Below are positions 26,451-34,277 of a DNA stretch of 64,000 nt, piece by piece (the stretch's first letter is position 1; each line of letters starts with the position of its first letter). Below the pieces are notes generated by a model. It saw only the letters and a list, made by a program, of their open reading frames with translations, searched no databases and was not told the origin of the DNA. The translations under genes were made by a program, and so were the position numbers. Source of the DNA: JAJEFO01 sp965208685 (lineage in GTDB: Bacteria; Pseudomonadota; Alphaproteobacteria; Rhodobacterales; Rhodobacteraceae); NCBI GenBank assembly GCA_965208685.1, contig CBDBPL010000007.1:1116001-1180000 (forward strand), read 5' to 3'.

Positions 26451-28167
26451 ATGAGCGGTACGCAACCCAGGACACGGCGGCGCGGTCGGGACGAGAGACG
26501 CGATTCCCGCATGTCGAAACAGCTGCGATTCATGCCGGAGACGAACCGAGACATCCCCTATGTCGACTTGCTGACGCCCGGGCAGGTTGACCGAGTTCAC
26601 CGTGAAACCATGACTCTGCTTCGCGAGAAGGGCGTCGAGTTCCGCGATGACGAGGCGATCCGGGCGTGGCGGAGCACGGGCGCCGCGGTGCAGGGCCATC
26701 GTGTCCGGGTCGATGAGCAACTGCTCATGCAGCTGCTTTCGACTGCGCCAGAGAGCTACAAGATGCACGCGCGAAATCCGGAGAGGTCGATCACGCTTGG
26801 CGGGCGCAAGCAGATAATGACCCCTGCCTATGGCGCGCCGAACGTACTCGACCTCGACGGCGTTCGCCGTTCGCCAACCATTGCGGACTTCAACGACTTT
26901 GCGAAGCTGGCCCACATGTCGCCGGGCATGCAGATGTCGGGCGGCGTGCTGTGCGAACCGCTGGACGTACCCGTGCCCAGGCGGCACTTGCACATGGTCT
27001 ATGGCCTGATCCGACATTCCGACAAGCCCTTCATGGGCATGGTCACCGCACGCGAGCGGGCCGAGGACAGCGTCAGGATGGCCGAGATCGTGTTTGGCAA
27101 GGAATTCGTCCACGAACACACCGTCATGACGTCAATTGCCAACTGCAACTCCCCGTTCGTGTGGGACCAGACCATGCTGGACGCAATCAAGGTCTATGCT
27201 GCGGCTAACCAGGCGGTGCTGTTCACGCCGTTCGTTCTCAGCGGGGCCAGCACGCCGGCAAGCACGATCGGATCGCTTGTGCAGATCAGTGCCGAGGCAC
27301 GCCCGTGTTTGGCAAGGAATTTCCACGAACACACCCGGTCAATGCCAACTGCATTTGCTGGACGCAATCAAGGTCTATGCTGCGGCTAACCAGGCGGTGC
27401 TGTTCACGCCGTTCGTTCTCAGCGGGGCCAGCACGCCGGCAAGCACGATCGGATCGCTTGTGCAGATCAGTGCCGAGGCACTTGCCGGAATTGCATTTTC
27501 GCAGATCATCCGTCCCGGAGCGCCAGCAGTTTTCGGGCAGTGGATTGGGGCGGTGTCAATGAAATCGGGCGCCCCGATGGCCGGCACACCGGAGATTGAC
27601 CACATCAATCTGCTGGTTGGCCAGATGGCGCGACACTACAAGTTGCCATGGCGTTGCAGCGGTGCCTGCTCGAGCTCCAAGGTTCTGGACGCTCAGGCCG
27701 GGTACGAGGCCGCGCGGAATCTCTTTGGAGCCGCGCTGGCCGGCGCCAACTTCATCCTGTCGACTGCTGGGTATCTTGAAGGTGCCCTGTGCCAGAGCTT
27801 CGCGAAATTCGTGGTTGATGCCGAGCAGGCCGAAATGACCCATAGGTTCTTGAAGGGAATAGACTTTTCGGAACTTGACGACGCGTTGGAGACGATTCAC
27901 GAAGTCGAGCCAGGTGCGCACTTTCTCGGCACGAAGCACACGCTGGAACACTTCGAAGAGGCGTTCATCATTCCCAATCTCATGCACCACGACAGCTACG
28001 AGCAGTGGGAGGCGGAAGGTCGGCTGGATGCAAACGACCGTGCTGTCCGAACGGCAAGGTCCATGCTGGCGGAGTACGAGACGCCTGCCTTGGATCCGGC
28101 AATTGACGAGGAACTGCGAGACTTCATTGCCCGGCGTGAACTCGAGATCGGCGATGCCGTCATGTGA
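26451..28167 (+). pseudogene. MttB/trimethylamine methyltransferase-family protein, broken by an internal duplication
   Basis: Member of the MttB superfamily (COG5598), whose non-pyrrolysine members demethylate quaternary amines such as glycine betaine, proline betaine or carnitine, passing the methyl to a corrinoid protein. The N-terminal part runs in one frame to about 27300 (VHRETMTLLREKGVEF, GRKQIMTPAYGAPNVLDLDG, MVYGLIRHSDKPFMGM). The C-terminal part runs in a second frame to 28167 (LAGIAFSQIIRPGAP, GTPEIDHINLLVGQMARHY, LKGIDFSELDDALETI). A 181-base insertion, not a multiple of three, causes the break. It is a second copy of 27175-27300 plus a noisy 55-base linker. Removing it restores one open frame of about 510 codons. 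It may be a true lesion or an assembly fault. No corrinoid protein or reactivase is nearby. Confidence 0.85.
27175..27481 (+). repeat. 126-bp direct repeat inside the MttB-family gene
   Basis: 27175-27300 and 27356-27481 are identical over about 125 bases apart from the first position or so. The 55-base linker 27301-27355 is itself a poor copy of about 27088-27150, with several small deletions (GTGTTTGGCAAGGAATT, CCACGAACACACC and TGCCAACTGCA are shared). An identical segment behind an error-rich one looks more like a mis-joined read than normal duplication. Confidence 0.9.
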
Positions 28168-28390
28168 CCTGGACCAGGCGGCAGTTCGCGACTGCATTCA
28201 GCGAACGACGCCGAACGATCCTGCGCTCCGAAGATGATCTGTGGACGGTCAAGATCGCTCAAAGGTCGCCGAACGCATCGTGACGACGCAAGGCTGGGGG
28301 AGAGAGACGGCCGCCGTCGTTGCAGGTGCGGCTGCAGCCGTGATGGCTGGTGCTTGGATGCACGTCGGTCCCAGCGGTCCGCGTGGGCGC
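28168..28390. other. Spacer after the MttB-family gene
   Basis: No supported gene. A 52-codon GTG frame at about 28238-28396 contains a hydrophobic stretch (ETAAVVAGAAAVMAGAW) but lacks a ribosome site and homologues known to me. Confidence 0.4.
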
Positions 28391-28553
28391 ATCAAGTCGT
28401 GACTTCCGCGAGCTTGGCGCCGGAAAGCTCGGCCGAATGATCGTGTGCGCCGGCAGGAATGCGCCTAGGCGTTGCGGCAGCGAGATGTCCGACGGCACGT
28501 TCGAGGAACTTCGGGTCGAGGGCCACGCGCGAAGGCCTCATGTGTCCGACCGG
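28391..28553 (-). pseudogene. C-terminal relic of a second YbaK/aminoacyl-tRNA deacylase gene
   Basis: Minus-strand frame ending TGA at 28391 reads PVGHMRPSRVALDPKF, LERAVGHLAAATPRRI and ELSGAKLAEVTT. This lines up end to end with the last 53 residues of the intact YbaK gene 1 kb away (PIGHLTPSHVFLDPKL, LEYAVVYAAAGTPRHI, EISGAKVAEFTT). Nothing upstream matches, as the DUF2147 gene begins 30 bases away, so only the C-terminal third remains. It is a decayed paralogue or the remainder of a duplication that was split by the DUF2147 gene. Confidence 0.8.
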
Positions 28554-28583
28554 ACTCCCTGGGGACGTCCTGCCGGCCCGCTC

Positions 28584-29018
28584 CTATTTGACCCGCGTCC
28601 AGGTTTGGGCCTTGCAGAAAACCAGCACACAGCCCGAGACGTTCAGTGTGTTGTGGTCCTTCACTTCAAGTTTGGAACGGTAGGTCTGGCCGTCCTCGGG
28701 ATTGTAGATCCGACCCTTTGTCCACTTGCCGTCGCCGGTCTCGGTGAAGCCCGACATCAGTTCAAGCCCGAGGAGAGGCCGGGTGCGCAATGCCTCGTTC
28801 TTGTTCTTCTCGTCAACTTTCAGCGTGCCATCCGCATTGCGTGGCTCGGTGAACCAAACGATTTTCCCGCAGAGTTTCTCGCCACAGAGCTGAATCTCGA
28901 TATGCGAATTGCCTGCTGGAGTCAGCCATACTCCCGTGGGGTCGGCGCTGCCGATCCCGGTGAAGAGAAACGTTGCCACAAGGCCGATGAGAATTGACTT
29001 CGATAGCTTCCTGATCAT
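28584..29018 (-). CDS. DUF2147 family secreted protein
   Basis: Exported protein of 144 residues and unknown function. A signal peptide covers residues 1-25 (ILIGLVATFLFTGIGSA, cleavage before DPTG). The DUF2147 core starts GVWLTPAGNSHIEIQLCGEKLCGKIVW, has PLLGLELMSGF and GKWTKGRIYNPEDGQTYRSKLEV, and ends LNVSGCVLVFCKAQTW. Four cysteines could form two disulphides. The fold is a small lipocalin-like barrel in solved family members, as far as I recall. GGAG lies nine bases before the ATG. It is single, between the two YbaK sequences. Confidence 0.9.
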   Translation of the reverse strand: MIRKLSKSILIGLVATFLFTGIGSADPTGVWLTPAGNSHIEIQLCGEKLCGKIVWFTEPRNADGTLKVDEKNKNEALRTRPLLGLELMSGFTETGDGKWTKGRIYNPEDGQTYRSKLEVKDHNTLNVSGCVLVFCKAQTWTRVK

Positions 29019-29387
29019 GAATTCTAACTCCAGAACCTCCTAAGAGCCCTCGCCGCTTCCGTCGCGTAGATGATCGCGGTCATGCGCCGCAGCAAGCTGC
29101 GGAATCTGGATGCATGGCGGCGTTTGACGGCGATGTCCCGCGTGAAATTCGCGGTCTCTCCCGGAAAAGATGCTTGGTTCCTTCCTCGCGTTGCTGATGC
29201 TGGATGGTTGGCCTATGGCCAGCTCTCTGCCAGCGTATGCGAGCCTTTCCTGACTTTCAACACGTAGCGAGCGCAGCGCGGCGCCGCGGACTTGCGGACA
29301 CAGGGCGGTCACCAATTCGCGTGCGGTCGGACCAATCCTTGGGAGGCGCGCTGACGTGTTGCGGATCAAGCGGTTGATGTCGGCAAA
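29019..29387. other. Intergenic region between DUF2147 and YbaK genes
   Basis: No gene, RNA or repeat recognised in these 369 bases. It must hold the DUF2147 promoter. Confidence 0.5.
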
Positions 29388-29858
29388 TTAGGTCGTGAAT
29401 TCAGCAACCTTGGCGCCCGAAATCTCGACAAGCCGGGTCGGCGCGACAGCAAAGATGTGCCTCGGCGTTCCGGCCGCGGCGTAGACGACGGCATATTCCA
29501 GGAGCTTTGGGTCGAGGAACACGTGCGACGGTGTCAGGTGGCCGATCGGAGCGACTCCGCCGATCGCAAATCCGGTCTTGTCACGGACGAAGTTGGCATC
29601 GGCGCGACCGAGCGCCTCACCCGCAGCCGCGGAGGCCTTCTCGCCATCGACGCGATTTCCGCCAGCGGTGATGAAGAGGACGACAGAGTCACTCTTTACT
29701 CCGCGAAAGACGATCGACTTGGCTATCTGGTCGACTTCGCATCCCGCCTCTCGGGCAGCGTCTCCCGCCGTCCGGGTCTCGCCAGGCATTTCGAGAATCT
29801 CGCAGGCGAGACCTGCAGACTCGATCGCTGCGCTGACACGCGCAAGACTCTTGCTCAT
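29388..29858 (-). CDS. YbaK/EbsC family aminoacyl-tRNA deacylase
   Basis: Editing-domain protein that hydrolyses mischarged tRNA, typically Cys-tRNA(Pro) or related. The domain covers the whole 156 residues: EILEMPGETRTAGDAAREAGCEVDQIAKSIVF with the catalytic-type lysine in AKSIVF, then GGNRVDGEKASAA, FVRDKTGFAIGGVAPIGH, and the C-terminal FLDPKLLEYAVVYAAAGTP. The internal ATG 29858 gives the family length; the frame is open 26 codons further without similarity. The ribosome site is weak. A relic of a second copy lies downstream at 28391-28553. Confidence 0.88.
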   Translation of the reverse strand: MSKSLARVSAAIESAGLACEILEMPGETRTAGDAAREAGCEVDQIAKSIVFRGVKSDSVVLFITAGGNRVDGEKASAAAGEALGRADANFVRDKTGFAIGGVAPIGHLTPSHVFLDPKLLEYAVVYAAAGTPRHIFAVAPTRLVEISGAKVAEFTT

Positions 29859-30023
29859 GGGCTCGTGCTGTAGTCTTTCTCGGGCCGTTGCAAGTGCAAT
29901 CGTGGTTGGTTGCGCAATGTCGGTTTGGGGCTGCAAATCGTCAGGTCGAGCTTGCAGGCACGGTTGGCAGGATCATGTCGAGCGGGTAGCGTTGCTCAAT
30001 GTAAAGGAACGGTTCAGGGGAAA

Positions 30024-30290
30024 ATGAGCGACGATCTTGATCCGAAGGGATTGATCCGCGAAAGCTACCGGATAGAAGGCATCGGCGAGTCCGAATGCCG
30101 GTCGATATTTCTTGATTGGGCGATTTCAAGGCCGGAAGGGCGCGAGGCGACCGATGCCGTGGCCTTGCTGCTTGACCGTCACGGCATGGATTTCCCGGAC
30201 CACCCAATGACCAAGGTCCTGAGAGCCGCCATGCAGCCGGCCGTGCATGCCGGTCGGCGCGGCGGCGCACGGGCGCGTCGTCGCGCGTGA
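30024..30290 (+). CDS. Small conserved alphaproteobacterial protein, function unknown
   Basis: 88-residue protein beginning MSDDLDPKGLIRESYRIEGI, followed by a compact helical part (ECRSIFLDWAISRP, TDAVALLLDRHG, HPMTKVLRAAM) and a very basic tail (RRGGARARRRA). I recognise the pattern as a recurring small protein of Rhodobacterales but know no function. The tail could bind nucleic acid. A good AGGGGA site precedes the ATG, and codon use agrees with real genes. It is a single gene between YbaK (divergent) and the SGNH hydrolase. Confidence 0.7.
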   Translation: MSDDLDPKGLIRESYRIEGIGESECRSIFLDWAISRPEGREATDAVALLLDRHGMDFPDHPMTKVLRAAMQPAVHAGRRGGARARRRA

Positions 30291-30520
30291 GGGCGGCGGC
30301 CAATTCAAGGCGGCGAGGAAATCAGCAGGGTCGAACGGACGACTGGCAGTACGTCTGCTCAGTGTCATTTGTCTCAGCGAGGTGCATGATGTGCCACCGG
30401 AAACGGGGCCGCTCGCAGGGTCCGTTGTCGTCGTCGTCGATTGGGTGCTAGTCATTCCGACAGTTCGGGTTGATTCCGACGCCTCGTCGAATGGAATCAT
30501 GATTTGGGACATCCTGTGAA

Positions 30521-31153
30521 ATGACCAAGCGTCTCTTGATCTATGGCGACAGCAACAGCTACGGCACCGCGCCGCAGCAGCATCTGGCTTCGCGGCCCGT
30601 GCATCCGCCGGGCGCGCGCTGGGGTGACGTGCTGGCCTCCGGCCTTGGCGAGGACTGGGATGTCGTGATCGAGGGATTGCCTGGCAGAACGACCGTCCTT
30701 GATGATCCGGTTGAAGGCGCGTTCCGCAACGGGCTGACCGTGCTGCCGGCAATCCTGCATTCCCACGAGCCGATCGACGTGCTTGCCATCTGCCTGGGCA
30801 CAAATGACCAGAAACACGCCTTTGGCCGGAACGCGCAGGACATCGCCATTTGCGTCGCGCGCCTGGTCAGGGAAGCCAGGCTCTCGGGCGCGGTCGGGGT
30901 GACGCTGGCAATTGCGCCGCCGCCGCTTCGGCCTGCGGGCGATTTTGCCGAAATGTTCTCAGGCGCAGAGGCGCGAGGGGAAGGACTGTCGGACCGGATG
31001 AGGCGATTCGCCGGGGAAGAGGGGGCCGCGTTCTTCGATGCCGGTACCGTGATCGAAGTGGATCCTCTGGACGGAATTCACTGGAGCGAGTCCGCGCACG
31101 GCAAGTTGGGTCGGGCGCTGATCGATGTCGTGAAAAGGCTGGCGGAGCAGTGA
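30521..31153 (+). CDS. SGNH/GDSL-family hydrolase
   Basis: Esterase/lipase-type hydrolase, 210 residues. Block I GDSNSYG with the nucleophile serine (residue 11), the glycine at LPGRT, block III GTND, and block V DGIHWSESAH holding the catalytic Asp and His give a full catalytic set. There is no signal peptide, so it is cytosolic. The N-terminus resembles the arylesterase-type TesA relatives found near catabolic genes. Its stop codon overlaps the GTG start of the carnitine dehydrogenase gene, so both are coupled. A role in releasing carnitine or a related alcohol from an ester is an attractive inference, not proven. Confidence 0.9.
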   Translation: MTKRLLIYGDSNSYGTAPQQHLASRPVHPPGARWGDVLASGLGEDWDVVIEGLPGRTTVLDDPVEGAFRNGLTVLPAILHSHEPIDVLAICLGTNDQKHAFGRNAQDIAICVARLVREARLSGAVGVTLAIAPPPLRPAGDFAEMFSGAEARGEGLSDRMRRFAGEEGAAFFDAGTVIEVDPLDGIHWSESAHGKLGRALIDVVKRLAEQ

Positions 31154-32589
31154 GCAACAGCACGGCGGCCATCATCGGCGGCGGCGTGATCGGCGGCGGA
31201 TGGGCCGCGCGATTTCTGCTTAACGGTTGGAACGTCACGGTGTTCGATCCGGATCCTGAGGCAAGGCGCAAGATCGACGAAGTGATCAGGAGCGCGCGAC
31301 AATCGCTGCCGATGCTGTACGAGCGCTCGCTGCCGGAAGAAGGAGAGCTCGGATTCGCGGCGTCAGTCGCCGAGGCCGTCGCCGGCGTCGACTACGTCCA
31401 GGAGAGCGTGCCTGAAAGGCTGGACCTGAAGCGGCAGGTCTACGCCGAAATCGAGTCAACGGCCCCGGACGTGCCCTTGGGATCATCCACGTCCGGCTTC
31501 AAGCCCTCGGATCTGCGGATGGGGCTTGCCTCTGGAGCCCGACTGTTCGTCGCCCATCCGTTCAATCCGGTCTACCTGCTTCCTCTCGTGGAACTGGTGT
31601 CTGGCGGCGGCGATGCGGACATCCTGGAGTCGGCGTCGCGGATCCTGACGTCCATTGGCATGCGGCCCTTGGTCGTTCGCGCGGAGATCGACGCGCATAT
31701 CGCGGACCGGTTTCTTGAAGCCGTATGGCGCGAGGCGCTTTGGCTGGTAAGGGATGACATAGCCACCACCGGCGAAATCGACGACGCGATCCGGCTCGGA
31801 TTCGGTCTCCGTTGGGCGCAGATGGGCCTCTTCGAGACTTACAGGATAGCAGGCGGCGAGGGCGGCATGGCGCATTTCGTCGAACAGTTCGGCCCGGCGC
31901 TCGCATGGCCGTGGACCAAGCTCATGGACGTGCCGGAATTGACGCCTGAACTCGTGAAGAAGATCGGTGATCAATCAGACGCGCAATCTGGAAGGCACTC
32001 GATCCGCGAACTGGAGGCGCTGCGGGACCGCAATCTGGTGGCGTTGTTGCGAGCCCTGAAACGCGAAGGCAGCGCGGCGGGCCGCGTGATTGCGGACCAC
32101 GAAGCGATTCTCGGCGGAGAGGACCTGGGACGTATCCCGATGATCACCGTTCGCCGCATGGTGCCTTCAGACTGGACCGACTACAACGGTCACATGAACG
32201 AGAGCCGCTACGGGCAGGTTTTCTCGGATGCCGCCGATGCGGTTCTCGCTCACGTTGGCGCGGGCCCGGACTACGTTTCGAGCGGGCGGAGCTTCTTCAC
32301 CGTTTCGACCAAGATAGACTATCTCTTGGAGACTCATGCAGGCGAAACCGTGCAGGTCGTGACACAGGTTTTGCTAGGCGAAGGCAAGAAGCTCAAGCTT
32401 TGCCACGAAATGCGGCGCGAATCCGACGGGAGCATACTTGCGACCTGCGAGCAGTTCCTGCTGCACGTGAGCCTCGAAACCCGGAAATCCTGCGACCCCG
32501 AACGGCCAGTGGGCGACGCCATCAAGGCGCTTGCCGACGCGCATGGCCAGTCGGCCCTTGATTGGAAGGCAGCGAGCATCCGGTCTTGA
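31150..32589 (+). CDS. lcdH: L-carnitine dehydrogenase fused to a thioesterase domain
   Basis: Bifunctional protein, 479 residues. Residues 1 to about 310 are a 3-hydroxyacyl-CoA dehydrogenase-type domain with NAD motif GGGVIGGG (10-17), SSTSGFKPSDL and HPFNPVYLLPLVELV, as in L-carnitine dehydrogenases. From about 330 a hot-dog thioesterase follows (MVPSDWTDYNGHMNESRYGQVFSDA). The same fusion in rhizobia and pseudomonads oxidises carnitine to 3-dehydrocarnitine and hydrolyses betainyl-CoA to glycine betaine. The start is GTG 31150, overlapping the hydrolase stop (GTGA). The 3-dehydrocarnitine cleavage enzyme (BKACE) needed between the two steps is not in the window. Confidence 0.9.
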   Translation: MSNSTAAIIGGGVIGGGWAARFLLNGWNVTVFDPDPEARRKIDEVIRSARQSLPMLYERSLPEEGELGFAASVAEAVAGVDYVQESVPERLDLKRQVYAEIESTAPDVPLGSSTSGFKPSDLRMGLASGARLFVAHPFNPVYLLPLVELVSGGGDADILESASRILTSIGMRPLVVRAEIDAHIADRFLEAVWREALWLVRDDIATTGEIDDAIRLGFGLRWAQMGLFETYRIAGGEGGMAHFVEQFGPALAWPWTKLMDVPELTPELVKKIGDQSDAQSGRHSIRELEALRDRNLVALLRALKREGSAAGRVIADHEAILGGEDLGRIPMITVRRMVPSDWTDYNGHMNESRYGQVFSDAADAVLAHVGAGPDYVSSGRSFFTVSTKIDYLLETHAGETVQVVTQVLLGEGKKLKLCHEMRRESDGSILATCEQFLLHVSLETRKSCDPERPVGDAIKALADAHGQSALDWKAASIRS

Positions 32590-32849
32590 AGCCTGGCGTG
32601 GACTTGTCCTGCAGGAGGTTTCCCGGGGCTCGCATTTTGGTCTTGCAAGTTGCCATCCACATTTCGGTGCTGTCCGGTCACGCGGGCGCGCCTTGGCAGA
32701 GTGTTTCGTTTTTTCCACTGCATGACGTCGCGTCACGAACCCGGAACATCGAAGGGCGTCCACCTTTCGTTGACAGTCCCAAGGAACAGGAAATGAGGAA
32801 ATCGGGAGAGTTCGGACTGGACACCCAAGCGAAATTCTAGTATTCGCCA
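32590..32849. other. Spacer before the decayed GMC gene
   Basis: No gene recognised. TAGTAT at 32838-32843 could be the -10 of the promoter overlapped by the operator that follows. Confidence 0.4.
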
Positions 32850-32867
32850 AGTAACCAGATGGTTACA
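32850..32867 (+). promoter_or_regulatory. TetR-type operator, site a
   Basis: AGTAACCAGATGGTTACA, inverted repeat with perfect 7-base arms GTAACCA/TGGTTAC. One of six copies in the window and the most symmetric. It lies directly before a decayed GMC oxidoreductase gene. Confidence 0.75.
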
Positions 32868-33516
32868 CGAGTTGGGATGTTGTCTGCGAACGTCTCAAAA
32901 TTCGATTGCATGGTGACCGGGGCCGATATTGCAGGTCGCTTGCTGGCCGGCCGGCTTACGAAAGCAGTTGGCGAGACGGAACTGCTGATCGACGCAGGCG
33001 AGGGCGACGGGAACCGCATGTTTCAATGGCCTGCCAGCCTTGGCAGTTGGGGATGGTCCGCGGCTAGGCGGCGGGAATTGCCGGCCCGTGAGCCTTGGTC
33101 TGACCAGACGGAGGTGATCGGCCGCCGAGGTCCGGCGAAGGGATCGCTCTTGTGTATTCGTTCACTTGGCACGGCGTTTCGGGAACATGCCGATCCTGGT
33201 TTTGCTCGGCTGATCGGCCTGCATTGTCGGTTCGAACCTTGCGGTCCTGAATTGCAAGTTCGCGGCCTGCAGGCTGCGCGCGAGACCCTGCGGCAACCGG
33301 AGTTGACGTTCTTCATGCGCAATGAGGCGCCGTTTCGGAGGGGGCATCACTGGCTGGCGCTGATTCCTCGAAGACGCTTGCAGGCTCGACGGGGCCTGTT
33401 GCCGCACGGTCGGCGTGTCCCGCATGGGGCAAGGCGAATTGGCGATGGTCGATCCCGAGTTCCGCTTGCACTGGCCGGAGAGGCGGCACGCACGCGACAG
33501 CTCGCTCAATTTCGAA
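32859..33516 (+). pseudogene. Decayed GMC-family oxidoreductase
   Basis: Relic of a glucose-methanol-choline oxidoreductase. From 32898, frame 3 reads KFDCMVTGADIAGRLLAGRL, LLIDAGEGDGN and EVIGRRGPAKGSLLCIRS. These align with the FAD domain of the intact GMC gene at 56390 (GFDYVIVGGGSAGCVLANRL, LLLEAGGRDRH, RVIGGGSSINAEVFTRG). In another frame 33388-33510 reads CRTVGVSRMGQGELAMVDPEF and ARDSSL, matching its C-terminal CKMGNDEMSVVDPQC and ICDSSI. The middle two thirds are gone (about 650 bases remain of 1,600), and the FAD glycines are mutated. An intact operator is still present in front of it. Confidence 0.72.
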
Positions 33517-33670
33517 ATTGCTCTTCCAACGCGAACTCGCCGACGATCTTGATCGACGTGAAGGCGTCGATTCTCATCCGTGGACACGGGCCGGTTTCCG
33601 CAGCCACGTTCGGCGAAGAGCGCCATTCCGGATCGCGGCGTGGCATCACGCGATACAGGGGAGCAACAAC

Positions 33671-34189
33671 ATGATCAACGTTCACGGACTGGAGCATGTC
33701 GGGCTTACGGTTCCCGACCTGGAACAGGCGGTCGAGTTTTTCGAGACCGTGTTTGGGGCGGTTACGGTGCTTAGCACCGGCCTGGTCGATGTCGACGACG
33801 AGTTCATGATCAAGAGCCTGGGTGTCCCGGGAGACCGGCGAATCCAGGACATCAGGGTCCTGCGCCTCGGCAACGGCACCAACCTGGAACTCTTCCAGTA
33901 CAGCGGAGAGGACAGGGACGCTCCACTGAAGAGAAACAGCGAGCCCGGCGCATGCCACCTTGCCTTTCAGGTGGACGACATCGAGGCCGCGGCGGCCAGG
34001 CTGCGCGAGGCAGGCGTCGATGTCCTTGAGGGACCAACCCTGATCGACTCGGGTCCGATGGAAGGGCTGAACTGGGTGTACCTGCGGACTCCATGGGGGC
34101 AGTTCCTTGAACTGGTCAGCATGGACGGCCCGCTCGGCTATGAGAGGGAGGGCGGACCGAAGGCGTGGTCGCCAGTCTCCTCGAACTGA
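33671..34189 (+). CDS. VOC-family protein (glyoxalase/bleomycin-resistance/dioxygenase fold)
   Basis: 172 residues forming one two-module VOC domain. Module 1 begins GLEHVGLTVPDLEQAVEFFETVFGA; module 2 has ACHLAFQVDDIEAAAARLREAGV and ends LNWVYLRTPWGQFLELVSMDG. The candidate metal ligands are H9 in LEHVGL, E near LELFQY, H near CHLAF and E in FLELV. ATG 33671 follows AGGGGAG. Such proteins act as lyases, isomerases or ring-cleaving enzymes; no specific one can be named. It is followed after 88 bases by the sugar transporter operon and may be part of it. Confidence 0.85.
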   Translation: MINVHGLEHVGLTVPDLEQAVEFFETVFGAVTVLSTGLVDVDDEFMIKSLGVPGDRRIQDIRVLRLGNGTNLELFQYSGEDRDAPLKRNSEPGACHLAFQVDDIEAAAARLREAGVDVLEGPTLIDSGPMEGLNWVYLRTPWGQFLELVSMDGPLGYEREGGPKAWSPVSSN

Positions 34190-34277
34190 TCTCGAAATCC
34201 GGTTCATCGCCAAGGACGGGGCGGGAACCGGCATCTGCTGAAACGGATTCAGCACTCACGTCCAGATGGAGGAAGAC

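Noticed and set aside
28238..28396. 52-codon GTG frame with a hydrophobic segment
   Set aside because: No ribosome site or homologue, and it ends inside the YbaK relic.
30291..30520. Possible small gene between 30290 and 30521
   Set aside because: Frames on both strands are low-complexity (Thr/Val runs) without starts or similarity.
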